Shown: positions 17,109 through 26,539, numbered from the stretch's first letter. The stretch is DNA of 64,000 nt from Cryobacterium sp. Y50 (GCF_002929805.1 NZ_PJJM01000087.1:1-64000); one strand, 5' to 3'. Notes: generated by a model from the letters alone, not told the origin. Numbers and translations are program-made.

Positions 17109-18086
17109 ATGACCGACATCACCAGTGAAACGGACGTCCGCGGCAACGTCGCCGATGTGCGCACCATCGCCTGTATCGGCGCCGGAACCATCGGTGCCGG
17201 CTGGGCCGCCTACTACCTCGCCAAGGGCTACCACGTGCGGGTCTGGGACCCGGCTCCAGACGCCGCACCCAAGGTGCGTCAGCTCATCGACGCCGCCTGG
17301 CCGGCGCTGACCCTGCTGGGCCTTCACCCGGACGCATCGCCCGGCAACTTCACCGTGCACACGGACATTGCTGAGGCCGTCGCCGGCGTGGGTTTCGTGC
17401 AGGAAAGCGCCCCTGAGGTGCTCGAACTCAAGCAGAACCTGCTGGCCGACATCGACGCGGCCACCGCCGACGGTGTCGTGATCGCCTCATCCACCTCGGG
17501 TTACAGCATGACCGATATGGCCACCCGGGCCGCGAATCCGAGTCGGCTGGTGGTCGGGCATCCGTTCAACCCGCCGTATCTGATTCCGCTGGTCGAGGTG
17601 GTCGGTGGCGAGGCCACGAGCACCGCCGCAGTGCAATGGGCCGCCGACTTCTACGAGTACATCGGCAAATCCGTGATCAAGATGGACCGTGAGGTGCCCG
17701 GCTTCATCGCCAACCGCCTCCAGGAAGCGCTCTGGCGCGAGGCCCTGCACATGATCGACAACGGCGAAGCGACCGTCGAGCAGATCGACCGCTCGATCAC
17801 CGACGGCCCCGGACTGCGCTGGCCGATCCACGGCCCGATGACCACCTTCCACCTCGCCGGCGGCCAGGGCGGCATGCGCCACATGCTGGAACACTTCGGC
17901 CCGTCGCTGAAATCGCCGTGGACCCGGCTCGAAGCCCCCGAACTCACCGACGACCTGCGTGAAGCCGTCATCGCCGGCGTCGACGCCGCCGAAGAGCGCT
18001 CGGTCAACGACCTCATCATTGAACGCGACGCCGCCATCATCGCCGTGCGTAACGTGATCGACGAAATCAAGGGACGCCGCGCATGA
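17109..18086 (+). CDS. cdhA: L-carnitine dehydrogenase (3-hydroxyacyl-CoA dehydrogenase family)
   Basis: Oxidises L-carnitine to 3-dehydrocarnitine with NAD+. The 325-aa protein has the Rossmann motif G24-x-G26-x-x-G29 (CIGAGTIGAGWAAYYLAKG), VQESAPEVLELKQ, the catalytic His region VGHPFNPPYLIPLVEVVGG and the C-terminal helical domain starting GFIANRLQEALWREAL. ATG 17109 was chosen over an upstream frame that overlaps the BKACE gene; 4 bp separate them. Family members include hydroxyacyl-CoA dehydrogenases, but PPYLIPLVEVVGG plus the BKACE and thioesterase neighbours point to carnitine. Confidence 0.9.
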   Translation: MTDITSETDVRGNVADVRTIACIGAGTIGAGWAAYYLAKGYHVRVWDPAPDAAPKVRQLIDAAWPALTLLGLHPDASPGNFTVHTDIAEAVAGVGFVQESAPEVLELKQNLLADIDAATADGVVIASSTSGYSMTDMATRAANPSRLVVGHPFNPPYLIPLVEVVGGEATSTAAVQWAADFYEYIGKSVIKMDREVPGFIANRLQEALWREALHMIDNGEATVEQIDRSITDGPGLRWPIHGPMTTFHLAGGQGGMRHMLEHFGPSLKSPWTRLEAPELTDDLREAVIAGVDAAEERSVNDLIIERDAAIIAVRNVIDEIKGRRA

Positions 18087-18538
18087 GCGTGCTCGATTCC
18101 TACCACTGCACCGTGCAGCCGGACTGGATCGACTACAACGGCCACCTCTCCGAGGCGTATTACGTGCTCGCCTTCGGCTTCGCCACCGACCAGGTCATGG
18201 ATGGCCTCGGCCTCGACGCGGCCTACCGTTCCTTTAGCGGATGCTCCCTCTATACGGTTGAAGCGCACGTACGCTATCTGGCCGAAACGGGAGAGGGCGC
18301 CGACCTGACGATCACCAGCACCGTCGTCGGCGCCGGAGCAAAGAAGCTGCACCTCGCGCACGAGATGCGCTCCGGCAACACCCTGATCGCCACCGAAGAG
18401 CTGCTCGCCCTGCACGTTGATGCCGGAACCGGCCGCACCACGCCGTTCCCCGCGCCCGTGGCGACCGCGATCAGCGACCACCAGCTGCCCGGTTCCACCG
18501 CCGCACCGGACTGGATCGGTCGCACCGTTTCGCTCTAA
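18083..18538 (+). CDS. cdhB: Hotdog-fold thioesterase, probable betainyl-CoA thioesterase
   Basis: A 151-aa thioesterase of the 4-hydroxybenzoyl-CoA thioesterase type. IDYNGHLSEAYYVLAFGFAT carries the active-site DxNGH region and YTVEAHVRYLAETGEG the second strand pair. It overlaps the carnitine dehydrogenase stop (ATGA). In Pseudomonas the equivalent protein releases glycine betaine from betainyl-CoA, completing carnitine to betaine conversion. No betaine demethylation genes are seen nearby, so betaine may be accumulated as an osmolyte or degraded elsewhere. Confidence 0.85.
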   Translation: MSVLDSYHCTVQPDWIDYNGHLSEAYYVLAFGFATDQVMDGLGLDAAYRSFSGCSLYTVEAHVRYLAETGEGADLTITSTVVGAGAKKLHLAHEMRSGNTLIATEELLALHVDAGTGRTTPFPAPVATAISDHQLPGSTAAPDWIGRTVSL

Positions 18539-18596
18539 CCCCTGACCAGCCAGCCGTCAGCTGCCGTTTCACGTTCTGCAACCGAAAAAGAGTCCC

Positions 18597-20222
18597 ATGT
18601 CTATCTCTTCACTTGGTCCGAATTCGCCGGGCACCGCCCGCTCGGCGCTCTCCGCGGCATCCGCCCGCTTCTTCTCTCGTCGCCACGTTCTCGGTGGCGG
18701 CATGGCGATCGGCGTAGGCGCACTGTTGACCGCGTGTGGCGGTACGGCGGTCGCCCAGCTGCCGGCGCTCACCGGACCACCCCAGCGCGGTGGCATTCTG
18801 CGAGTCGGCCTGGTCGGCGGCGGAGCGGCGGACACCCTCGACGCGCACATTCCGGTCGGCACCACCGACATCGCCCGCGTCGTCAACCTCTACGAGGCTC
18901 TGCTCTACCGGGACGAGAACTTCGACCTCAAGCCCTTGCTCGCGCTCTCGGCCACGCCCTCTGCCGATGCCAAGACCTGGACCGTGCGCCTGCGCCAGGG
19001 GGTGACCTTTCACAACGGTCATCTGATGACCGGCCGCGACGTGGCCTCGACCTTTGCCCGCATCACGGACCCGGAGAATCCGAAGTCGGGGGCTTCAAGC
19101 CTGACCATTCTCGACGAAGTCGTCGTGCTCGATGACTACCTGCTGGAATTTCGGCTCAACACGCCCACTGCGACCTTCGACGACTCGCTCGGGCAATATT
19201 CGCTCGGCATCGTGCCGGACGACTACGACCCGCAGAACCCAGTGGGCACCGGACCGTTCCGATACGAATCGTTCACCGCCGGGCAACGCAGCGTCTTCAC
19301 CCGCAATAAAAACTATTGGCAGGATAACGAGCCATACCTCGACGAGCTGCGCATTCTGAACTTCAGCGACGACAACGCCCTGATCAACGCACTGTTGTCC
19401 ACCCAGGTCGACGCCATCGGACAGGTTCCCCTGGCCCTGCTCGAGGTGCTCAAAACCGACCCGCGGGTGGATATTCTCAACTCGGAAACCGGCATGTGGC
19501 TGCCGTTCACCATGCGTGTCGACCGTGCCCCGTTCGACGACGTGCGAGTGCGCCAGGCCTTTCGACTGGTCGTCGACCGGGAAGAAATGGTCGAACAGGT
19601 GCTCAGCGGCCACGGCACCGTCGGCAACGACATGTACGGTCTGTACGACCCCGGCTACGCTGAGAACCTGCCGCAACGCGTGCAGGACATCGATCGCGCC
19701 AAGGAACTGCTGGCAGAGGCTGGCTACCCCGACGGGCTCGAGGTGGAACTGGTCACGGCGCCGATCCAGGCCGGTGTCGTCGAAGCGGCGCAGGTCTTTG
19801 CCCAGCAGGCCCGCGCCGCGGGTATCACCGTGACCATTCGCCGGGTCGACACGACCACCTTCTTCGGTGACGACTACCTGCAGTGGGATTTCGCACAGGA
19901 CTTCTGGTACACCCGAAACTTTCTGCCACAGGTCGACAGCGGCTCGCTGCCGACCTCGCCCTACAACGAAACGCACTGGGCTAACCCCCGCTTCCTCGAA
20001 CTGGTCGAACAGGCGAAATCGACCATTGACCCGACCCAACGCAACGAGCTGATCACCGAGGCGCAGACCATCGAATATGACGAAGGCGGTTACATCATCT
20101 GGGGCTACCCCAACCAAGCGGATGCCTACCAACGTTACGTAGGAGGTCTCGTGCCCAACGGCACCGGCCTGCCGCTGTCCGGATTCGAGTTTCGTCGTGT
20201 GTGGATGGGCGGGCAGCACTGA
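18597..20222 (+). CDS. ABC transporter substrate-binding lipoprotein, family 5 (DppA/OppA-like)
   Basis: A 541-aa extracytoplasmic solute-binding protein. A twin-arginine pair (S27-R28-R29-H-V-L) precedes the hydrophobic core and the lipobox LTAC with Cys47, so export by Tat followed by lipidation is likely. Family 5 features include VRLRQGVTFHNGHLMTGRDV and VGTGPFRYESF. It begins 59 bp after the thioesterase gene with AAAGAG before the ATG, and it is coupled to two permeases and a double ATPase. The family binds peptides, nickel, opines and quaternary ammonium compounds; the neighbours suggest carnitine or an acylcarnitine. Confidence 0.88.
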   Translation: MSISSLGPNSPGTARSALSAASARFFSRRHVLGGGMAIGVGALLTACGGTAVAQLPALTGPPQRGGILRVGLVGGGAADTLDAHIPVGTTDIARVVNLYEALLYRDENFDLKPLLALSATPSADAKTWTVRLRQGVTFHNGHLMTGRDVASTFARITDPENPKSGASSLTILDEVVVLDDYLLEFRLNTPTATFDDSLGQYSLGIVPDDYDPQNPVGTGPFRYESFTAGQRSVFTRNKNYWQDNEPYLDELRILNFSDDNALINALLSTQVDAIGQVPLALLEVLKTDPRVDILNSETGMWLPFTMRVDRAPFDDVRVRQAFRLVVDREEMVEQVLSGHGTVGNDMYGLYDPGYAENLPQRVQDIDRAKELLAEAGYPDGLEVELVTAPIQAGVVEAAQVFAQQARAAGITVTIRRVDTTTFFGDDYLQWDFAQDFWYTRNFLPQVDSGSLPTSPYNETHWANPRFLELVEQAKSTIDPTQRNELITEAQTIEYDEGGYIIWGYPNQADAYQRYVGGLVPNGTGLPLSGFEFRRVWMGGQH

Positions 20223-21178
20223 TGCTCGGTCTCATTCTTCGCCGTCTCTCGATCAGCGCGGTCATTTTGCTCGTCGTCTCGATGCTGGTCTTCGTGGCGA
20301 CCCTGCTGCTGCCGGGCGACCCGGCCCAGGCCATTCTCGGCCAGCAGGCCACTCCTGAACGGCTGGAGGCCCTGCGCGAGCAGATGAACCTCAACGATCC
20401 GTTTGCGCAGCGCTATCTGCATTGGCTCGGCGGTCTGTTCGTCGGCGACTTCGGCGTCTCCGCTGCGTCCGGCGGGTCGGTGGCCGCTCTGCTTGGTGAT
20501 CGCATTGCCGCTTCGCTCGTACTCATGGTCGCTGCGGCCGCAATCAGCATTCCAGTCGGAATCCTTGTTGGCACCTACAGCGCCCTGCGCCGCGGCAAGG
20601 CCGGCGACCACGCCGCCACCGGAATCTCGCTCGTGCTCGCCGCGCTGCCCGACTTCGTGATCGGCATCGCGCTCGTGACCCTGTTCTCCACCACCGTGTT
20701 CACTGTGTTGCCCTCCGTGACGATGGCCCCGCCCGGCGAGCAGGTCTGGGACTACCCGAGCCAGCTGATTCTGCCGGTGCTGACCCTCGTGCTCGTCGTC
20801 ATGCCCTACATCATTCGCATGATGCGCACCACGATGATCGAGGTGCTCGACTCCGGCTACGTCGAAATGGCCCGGCTCAAGGGCGTTCCCGAACGCCAGG
20901 TCATCTGGCGGCATGCCCTGCCGCACGCGATCGCACCGGTCGCCCAGGTCGTAGCCATTCAGCTCGCCTGGCTCGCCGGCGGCATCGTCGTCGTCGAGTT
21001 TCTATTCCGCTACCCAGGCGTGGGCCAGGCGCTCGTCGACGCAGTGACCAACCGGGACGTGCAGGTCGTGCAGGCCCTCGCCATGCTGATCGCCGCCGTC
21101 TACGTCGTGGTCAACCTCTTTGCCGACATCGTCGGCATTGTGACCAATCCGAAATTGCGCACGGGAGGAATCCGATGA
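20222..21178 (+). CDS. ABC transporter permease (DppB/OppB-like)
   Basis: A 318-aa inner membrane permease. The start MLGLILRRLSISAVILLVV and the motif LLPGDPAQAILGQQATPE are hallmarks of DppB. The EAA-like loop VEMARLKGVPERQVIWRHAL is clear. Start ATG 20222 overlaps the binding-protein stop (TGATG); it forms the channel with the next gene product. Confidence 0.92.
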   Translation: MLGLILRRLSISAVILLVVSMLVFVATLLLPGDPAQAILGQQATPERLEALREQMNLNDPFAQRYLHWLGGLFVGDFGVSAASGGSVAALLGDRIAASLVLMVAAAAISIPVGILVGTYSALRRGKAGDHAATGISLVLAALPDFVIGIALVTLFSTTVFTVLPSVTMAPPGEQVWDYPSQLILPVLTLVLVVMPYIIRMMRTTMIEVLDSGYVEMARLKGVPERQVIWRHALPHAIAPVAQVVAIQLAWLAGGIVVVEFLFRYPGVGQALVDAVTNRDVQVVQALAMLIAAVYVVVNLFADIVGIVTNPKLRTGGIR

Positions 21179-22047
21179 CCACGATTGACACTCCCACCGA
21201 GACGATTGCTGCGCCGCCCGGACTGCTGCGCCGCATCATCCGTCAGCGCCAGGCCAGGATCGGCCTCGCGTTCACCGGAATCATCGTGCTCGTCGCCGTC
21301 GCCGGCCCCCTGCTGCTGCCTTGGCTCACCGGGTACACCAGCACCGAATTCACCGGGCGCCCGTTTCAGCCCGATGGAGTCTTCGGCACCGACAACCTCG
21401 GTCGCGACATTCTCAGCCGCTTCCTGGACGGCGGCCTGACTCTGCTGGTCTTCGCCGCCCTCGCCACCGCTCTCGGCATGCTGCTCGGAACCGCCGCCGG
21501 CATGCTCGCCGCCTACCAGGGTGGCAAACTCGACAGCATCATCATGCGCGGCAACGATGTGCTGCTGGCCCTGCCGCAGCTAGTCTTCGCCCTGCTCGCC
21601 ATCACCGTGCTCGGCCCACAGGGCTGGGTGGTGGTGCTGGTCATCGGCATCACCCACGCGCCGCGGATTGCCCGCGTGACGCGCTCGGCGGCATCCGCCG
21701 TCATCACTGAGGACTTTATTCGAGCCTCGGAAATGTACGCGGTGCCGCGCTGGAAGATTCTGCTGAAGGATGTGCTGCCCAACATCACCGGCCCGCTGAT
21801 GGTCGAGCTCGGCCTGCGGATGACCTATTCGATCGCGGCGATCGCATCGCTGTCCTTTCTCGGCCTGGGCATGCAGCCGCCGACCGCTGACTGGGGCCTG
21901 ATGATCAACGAGAACCGCATCGCCCTGACCCTGCAGCCGTGGGGCGTTATTCTGCCGGTGCTCGCCATCGCCATTCTGACCGTCGGCAGCAACCTGATCA
22001 CCGACGCCGTCGCGCGCGCCTCGGCCACCGTGGAGGAAAGCAAATGA
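21175..22047 (+). CDS. ABC transporter permease (DppC/OppC-like)
   Basis: A 290-aa permease. RQARIGLAFTGIIVLVAVAG is the first helix, FGTDNLGRDILSRFLDGG the strongly conserved DppC segment and IRASEMYAVPRWKILLKDVL the EAA loop that contacts the ATPase. ATGA overlaps join it to DppB upstream and the ATPase downstream. It is the second half of the transmembrane channel. Confidence 0.92.
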   Translation: MTTIDTPTETIAAPPGLLRRIIRQRQARIGLAFTGIIVLVAVAGPLLLPWLTGYTSTEFTGRPFQPDGVFGTDNLGRDILSRFLDGGLTLLVFAALATALGMLLGTAAGMLAAYQGGKLDSIIMRGNDVLLALPQLVFALLAITVLGPQGWVVVLVIGITHAPRIARVTRSAASAVITEDFIRASEMYAVPRWKILLKDVLPNITGPLMVELGLRMTYSIAAIASLSFLGLGMQPPTADWGLMINENRIALTLQPWGVILPVLAIAILTVGSNLITDAVARASATVEESK

Positions 22048-23705
22048 GCACACTGATCGAGCAGCAGACCGAGGTAGCGCTGCAGGCCACCGACCTGCGT
22101 GTGGCCACTACCCTCGGCAAGGAAATTTTGCACAGCGTCTCCTTCACGCTGCAGCGGGGACGGATGCTCGCCCTCGTCGGCGAATCCGGCTCCGGCAAGA
22201 CCACGGCCGGGCTAGCCTGCCTCGGCTACTTTCGCACCGGACTCGCGCACGTCGGCGGCACCGTTGAACTCTCTGATGGCACCGACCTGTTGGCGCTGGC
22301 GGATGCCGGTCGGCGCGGTTTGCGCGGTGGCTCCATCTCCTATGTTCCGCAGGACCCAGCCCTGTCGCTGAACCCGGCTATGCGCATCGGTACTCAGATC
22401 ATGGAGGTGCTGCGCGTACACGGCTACGGCGCGTCGGAGCAGGCTCGCCGGGAACGGCTGGCCGAAGTGCTCACCGACGTCGGGCTGCCGAACGATGCCG
22501 CTTACCAGCGGCGCTGGCCGCACGAGCTCTCCGGTGGGCAGCAGCAGCGCGTGGGCATCGCCATGGCGTTCGCCTTTCGCCCCGAAGTCATGGTGATGGA
22601 CGAACCCACCACCGGGCTGGACGTCACCACGCAGGCCCTCGTGCTGCAGACGATCCATCAGCTGGTCACGACCCATGCCGTCGCCGGGCTGTACATCACG
22701 CACGACCTCGCCGTGGTGTCGGAGGTGGCCGATGAGGTCGCCGTCATGCTCGCCGGCCGCATCGTGGAGCAAGGTCCGAGCGACCAGGTTTTGCACGACC
22801 CGCAGCACGCCTATACCCGCAAGCTGCTGAACGCCGTGCCCGACCTGGCCGGGCGCCACCACATCGGGGCGGTCGAGGCGGTGACCGGAGCCATGCCGAT
22901 CATCAGCCGGGAGCGGGCGGCATCCGCTCGCCTGACGGCGCCCATCGTCGCTTCGACCAGTCTGCTGTCGGTTGCCGACCTGCGGCTGTCCTACGGCAGC
23001 AACGCGGTGCTCAACGGGATCGACTTCGAGCTCGGTCGGGGCGAATCGCTCATGCTGCTCGGGGAATCCGGCTCGGGCAAGACCACGGCCGCCCGCTGCA
23101 TCGCCGGGCTGAATGACAGCTACACCGGCTCGGTCAGCCTCGCCGGAACGACCCTGCAACCCGGAACGCGGCAGCGCAGCGCCGAGGAACGCCACCGCAT
23201 CCAGTACGTGTTCCAGTCGCCGCTGTCCTCGCTCAACCCGCGTCGCACCATCGGCGAATCGGTCGCGGTTCCCTTGTATATGTCGGGAACCTTCAGTCGC
23301 AAGGAACGTCGGGCCCTCGTGTTAGAGGCGCTCGATCAGGTGCAGCTTGCCGCGTCATTCATCGACCGACGGCCGGGCCAGCTCAGCGGAGGTGAACGTC
23401 AGCGCGCCGCGATCGCCCGCGCACTAGTGAATGCCCCCTCCGTGCTGGTATGCGATGAGGTCACGAGCGCGCTCGACGTGTCGGTGCAGGCCTCAATCAT
23501 CGACCTGCTGCGCACCCTGCAGGTGGAAACCGGGATGGCGATGGTGTTCGTCACCCACAACATCGCGCTTGCCCGCCACATCTCCCAGCGTCTGGCCGTG
23601 CTGCACGCCGGCCGCATCGTCGACATCGGACCAACCGACGAAGTGCTCGAGAACCCGCAACACAGCTACACCCGCGAGCTGCTGACCCACGTTCCGACGT
23701 TGTAA
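22044..23705 (+). CDS. Dual ABC ATPase (DppD-DppF fusion)
   Basis: A 553-aa protein with two complete ATPase domains fused, as usual in actinobacterial Opp/Dpp systems. The first has Walker A GESGSGKTT at 46-54, signature LSGGQQQRVGIAMAFAF and Walker B VMVMDEPTTGLD. The second has Walker A GESGSGKTT near 340, LSGGERQRAAIARAL and VLVCDEVTSALD. I start it at ATG 22044, overlapping DppC by ATGA, rather than the longer frame. It energises the importer encoded by the three preceding genes. Confidence 0.92.
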   Translation: MSTLIEQQTEVALQATDLRVATTLGKEILHSVSFTLQRGRMLALVGESGSGKTTAGLACLGYFRTGLAHVGGTVELSDGTDLLALADAGRRGLRGGSISYVPQDPALSLNPAMRIGTQIMEVLRVHGYGASEQARRERLAEVLTDVGLPNDAAYQRRWPHELSGGQQQRVGIAMAFAFRPEVMVMDEPTTGLDVTTQALVLQTIHQLVTTHAVAGLYITHDLAVVSEVADEVAVMLAGRIVEQGPSDQVLHDPQHAYTRKLLNAVPDLAGRHHIGAVEAVTGAMPIISRERAASARLTAPIVASTSLLSVADLRLSYGSNAVLNGIDFELGRGESLMLLGESGSGKTTAARCIAGLNDSYTGSVSLAGTTLQPGTRQRSAEERHRIQYVFQSPLSSLNPRRTIGESVAVPLYMSGTFSRKERRALVLEALDQVQLAASFIDRRPGQLSGGERQRAAIARALVNAPSVLVCDEVTSALDVSVQASIIDLLRTLQVETGMAMVFVTHNIALARHISQRLAVLHAGRIVDIGPTDEVLENPQHSYTRELLTHVPTL

Positions 23706-23707
23706 CC

Positions 23708-24880
23708 GTGTCGGTTCAGGCGCACAATGACGGCGATCTGCCTGGCTTCGACCGGCTAGTGCGGGTCTTCACCGAGCTGGTCGACCGGTCCCGCGGCGGG
23801 ATGGCGTTCTGCGTGTATCGAAACGGGCATCCGCTCGTGCGCCTGTACGGCGGCAGCACGGAACAACGCGCCGAACCGACCGACGCAATCGCCACCGGCT
23901 GGGGCCCACAGACGCTGGCCGTGATGTTCTCGGGCACCAAAGGAGTCGTAGCCGCCGTGGCCGCGCTGCTGGTCGACCGTGGCCTGCTTGATGTGCACCG
24001 CACGGTTGCGCACTACTGGCCCGAATTCGCCGCCGCCGGCAAGGAACGCGTGACCGTGGCGCAGGTACTCAGTCACACGGTCGGTCTGGTCTACGTCGAC
24101 CCGGAACCGTCGGGGGAGTGGGCCGACCTCGACAACGCTGCCAACGCCGTCGCGCTCGGCGCGCAGGCACCGCTGTGGGAGCCTGGAACCCGCGTCGCCT
24201 ATCACGCCATCACCTACGGCTACCTGATGAACGAGATCTTTCGGCGGGTGACCGGTCAGAGTGCCGGGCAGCTGATCGACGAGCTCATTGCGCGGCCGTT
24301 CGACCTCGACATCTATTTGGGGCTCCCTGACGCGTTGGAATCGCGCGTGGCTCCGATGTTTCGAGCCGAGGGCTATGCGATCAGTACCTACCTGACCGAC
24401 CCGGAGCGACGCAAAATAGTGGAGCGGATGTATTCCAAGACTCTGCTCGGAACGTCCCTGCGCGCCAACACCCCCGAACTGCATCGCGGAGAGCTGGCAG
24501 CCGGCGGCGGAATCGCGACGGCCGATGGGATGGCCGCGCTGTACTCCCGGCTGGGATCACTCGTGTCGTCGGGCACGCTCGCGGCGGCGACCGAGACCTG
24601 GTCTGAGGGTATCGATGCGATCAACGACCGGCCGCTGCGCTTCGGCCTCGGTTTCGAGCTGGCCGACCTGATCGGTACCTACGGGCCGGAGGCGTCGGCT
24701 TTCGGGCATTCCGGGGCGGGCGGCAGCCTGCACGGCGCCTGGCCAGAGCAGAGCCTCGGCTTCTCTTTTCTGACCAACGAGATGCTCGCCGAGAACTTCG
24801 ACACCCGTGTGAAAGAGCTGCTGGTGGTACTGCCCGGCCTGGTCCGCGGAGGGGGTTCGGATCAGGGAGGGCTAGCCTGA
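23708..24880 (+). CDS. Beta-lactamase-fold serine hydrolase (family VIII esterase type)
   Basis: A 390-aa serine hydrolase. The nucleophile motif S75-G-T-K78 (MFSGTKGVV) and the HAITYGYLMNEIF segment that supplies the Tyr/His partners match class C beta-lactamase-like esterases (EstB/LovD group). No signal peptide is seen, so it is cytoplasmic. GTG start 2 bp after the ATPase stop implies co-expression with the importer. An attractive inference is hydrolysis of an imported ester such as an acylcarnitine, which would feed the carnitine dehydrogenase; D-aminopeptidase or other ester activity cannot be excluded. Confidence 0.82.
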   Translation: MSVQAHNDGDLPGFDRLVRVFTELVDRSRGGMAFCVYRNGHPLVRLYGGSTEQRAEPTDAIATGWGPQTLAVMFSGTKGVVAAVAALLVDRGLLDVHRTVAHYWPEFAAAGKERVTVAQVLSHTVGLVYVDPEPSGEWADLDNAANAVALGAQAPLWEPGTRVAYHAITYGYLMNEIFRRVTGQSAGQLIDELIARPFDLDIYLGLPDALESRVAPMFRAEGYAISTYLTDPERRKIVERMYSKTLLGTSLRANTPELHRGELAAGGGIATADGMAALYSRLGSLVSSGTLAAATETWSEGIDAINDRPLRFGLGFELADLIGTYGPEASAFGHSGAGGSLHGAWPEQSLGFSFLTNEMLAENFDTRVKELLVVLPGLVRGGGSDQGGLA

Positions 24881-24906
24881 AGTTGTACGCAATTGAAGGA
24901 GTGATT

Positions 24907-25251
24907 ATGCAGGTCATCGTCAATACCGACAGCAACGTCGACGGCACCGAACGGGTCGCTGGCGCGCTCGAAATGATCGTCGAAGAGTCCCTTTCGCGCT
25001 ACGGCGAACGCCTGACTCGGGTTGAGGTTCACCTCTCCGATGGCACCGCCGGCCGCAGCAGCGCCGACGACATCAAGTGCACGCTCGAGGCCCGCCCAGC
25101 CGGCGGCACGCCCGTCGTCGTCACCGAAAACGCCAACGCCGTGGAGGAAGCCCTGACTGGCGCCTTGCACAAGATGAAGAGCCTGCTGGTGAGCCACTTC
25201 GGAAAGTTAGATGCCCGTAAGGGCAACCTCCCGATGGGCGAGGTCATCTAG
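24907..25251 (+). CDS. HPF/RaiA-like ribosome-associated protein, short form
   Basis: A 114-aa protein: MQVIVNTDSNVDGTERVAG, then VEVHLSDGTAGRSSADDIKC and CTLEARPAGGTPVVVTENAN with an alpha-helical VEEALTGALHKMKSLL. The beta-alpha-beta-beta-beta-alpha layout is that of hibernation-promoting factor (PF02482), which binds the 30S subunit in slow growth. The long-form C-terminal dimerisation domain is absent, and it is not the usual actinobacterial long HPF. GAAGGAG precedes ATG 24907, 26 bp after the hydrolase gene, so it is the last member of this run before a strong hairpin. Confidence 0.72.
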   Translation: MQVIVNTDSNVDGTERVAGALEMIVEESLSRYGERLTRVEVHLSDGTAGRSSADDIKCTLEARPAGGTPVVVTENANAVEEALTGALHKMKSLLVSHFGKLDARKGNLPMGEVI

Positions 25252-25294
25252 GCCGGGTGACGCGCTCGAGGGATACGCAGCGCGCCACCCGGCC
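25251..25294 (+). terminator. Strong hairpin terminator after the transporter/HPF-like operon
   Basis: GGCCGGGTGACGCGCT and AGCGCGCCACCCGGCC form a 16-bp stem with one mismatch and a 12-nt loop. No U-run follows on either side, so it may be a Rho-assisted or bidirectional terminator between this operon and the convergent lipoprotein gene. Confidence 0.6.
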
Positions 25295-25390
25295 TAGCGG
25301 TTTGACGCCTCAGTGCGATGACACCGGCGTGGAAATTGCAACGTAAGACGGAAACGCACAGTCCCACGGCGCGCCGGCGGCGCTGGGCAG

Positions 25391-26539
25391 TTAGCGGGTG
25401 TGGGCGATGATCGCTTCGGCGACCGCCACCGTGTCGCTGTTCGACTCGACCTGGTAGGCCGATTGTCCGAGTGAGAAGATCACGATGCAGAAATGCGTGA
25501 TGTCGGTGCAGATCTGCACGGCGTGCTCACCCTCGACCGCGCCCTTCAGCGCAACCGTCGGCAGAGCCTGGCTGTCTGGCGTAGAGACCATCGTGTCGAC
25601 GAGTCCGGCAAGGTCGTAGCCGACCGTGACGGACGTACCCAGGAGGCCGGCGGCCGCCAAGTCGACCGGGACGCCGTCGACCTGCACGGAGCAGCGGAAT
25701 ACCCCAGACTGCTGCGCCACGTAGCTCTCGAAGGAAGTCGAGCCGCTGTTTGTTACGGACCAGACTTCGTAGTCGAGCGAGTCGACGCCGAGGGCCGTGG
25801 CTATGCCCTGCGACCCGAGCGCGCCGGTGCAGTCGGGTTCGCGTTCGACCAGATCGACCGCTGACCAGACCAATTGGCCGGGCTGAGCATCCGTCAGAGC
25901 GGTGAAAACGGATGCCGCGAGCGGCTGCATCTGCGCCAGGATCGCGTCGGGCGTCAGCCCGGAGAAATACCAACCGTCGCGTTGGTTCCAGTTCGTGCTC
26001 AACACGATTTCGACCCAGGCATCGCCGACCGGTGCGCTGATGAAGCAGCCGGGTTCGACGCCGCACCCGGTCGCCGCTTCAATGCCTTCGATGGTCATCG
26101 GGGCGTCGGAGGGGCCGTCGCCGAGCGAGAAGGTGTCGCCCACCTTGTAGGGCGCCCAGGAGTCGGCGCCGCCGGGAACGACCTCGACGCTGACGTACGC
26201 CCAGTCGGAACCGACGGGGTTCTGCATCGGATTGCCGACCGCGGGACCAACCCGCCAAGAGCAGGACAGACCCCCCAGGGCTGGCACGGCGTACTCGGTG
26301 AGGTTAGCCGCTGGCTGGAACGCGGCTACCGGGGTCGGCGCAGTTCCGTCGGCGGTGACGAAAACGGGCGCCACATCATCAAGGACAGCAATGTCGTCGC
26401 AGGCGTAACCGCTCGCTGCCACCGGTGTTGGTGGGACTGATCCTGACGCTGACGTTTCTACCTGAGGCCCCGCAGTGCATCCGCTGAGGACCACGATCGC
26501 GAGCAAAACGGTCGGATTGATCAGACTGCGGCGTAACAT
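25391..26539 (-). CDS. Putative lipoprotein of unknown function
   Basis: A 382-aa secreted lipoprotein: signal peptide with lipobox LSGC and Cys21, then a low-complexity linker. The rest contains two similar halves with cysteine pairs (SGYACDDIAVL, LGGLSCSWRVG, GCGVEPGCFISAPVG, EPDCTGALGSQG) suggesting disulfide-linked extracytoplasmic domains. The pattern resembles DUF3558-like actinobacterial lipoproteins, but I cannot assign a family. It is transcribed convergently to the HPF-like gene and stands alone, with start ATG at the 3' coordinate. Confidence 0.75.
   Translation of the reverse strand: MLRRSLINPTVLLAIVVLSGCTAGPQVETSASGSVPPTPVAASGYACDDIAVLDDVAPVFVTADGTAPTPVAAFQPAANLTEYAVPALGGLSCSWRVGPAVGNPMQNPVGSDWAYVSVEVVPGGADSWAPYKVGDTFSLGDGPSDAPMTIEGIEAATGCGVEPGCFISAPVGDAWVEIVLSTNWNQRDGWYFSGLTPDAILAQMQPLAASVFTALTDAQPGQLVWSAVDLVEREPDCTGALGSQGIATALGVDSLDYEVWSVTNSGSTSFESYVAQQSGVFRCSVQVDGVPVDLAAAGLLGTSVTVGYDLAGLVDTMVSTPDSQALPTVALKGAVEGEHAVQICTDITHFCIVIFSLGQSAYQVESNSDTVAVAEAIIAHTR

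Noticed and set aside
17109-18086. Fatty acid beta-oxidation 3-hydroxyacyl-CoA dehydrogenase
   Set aside because: The coupled BKACE and hotdog thioesterase match the carnitine module much better.
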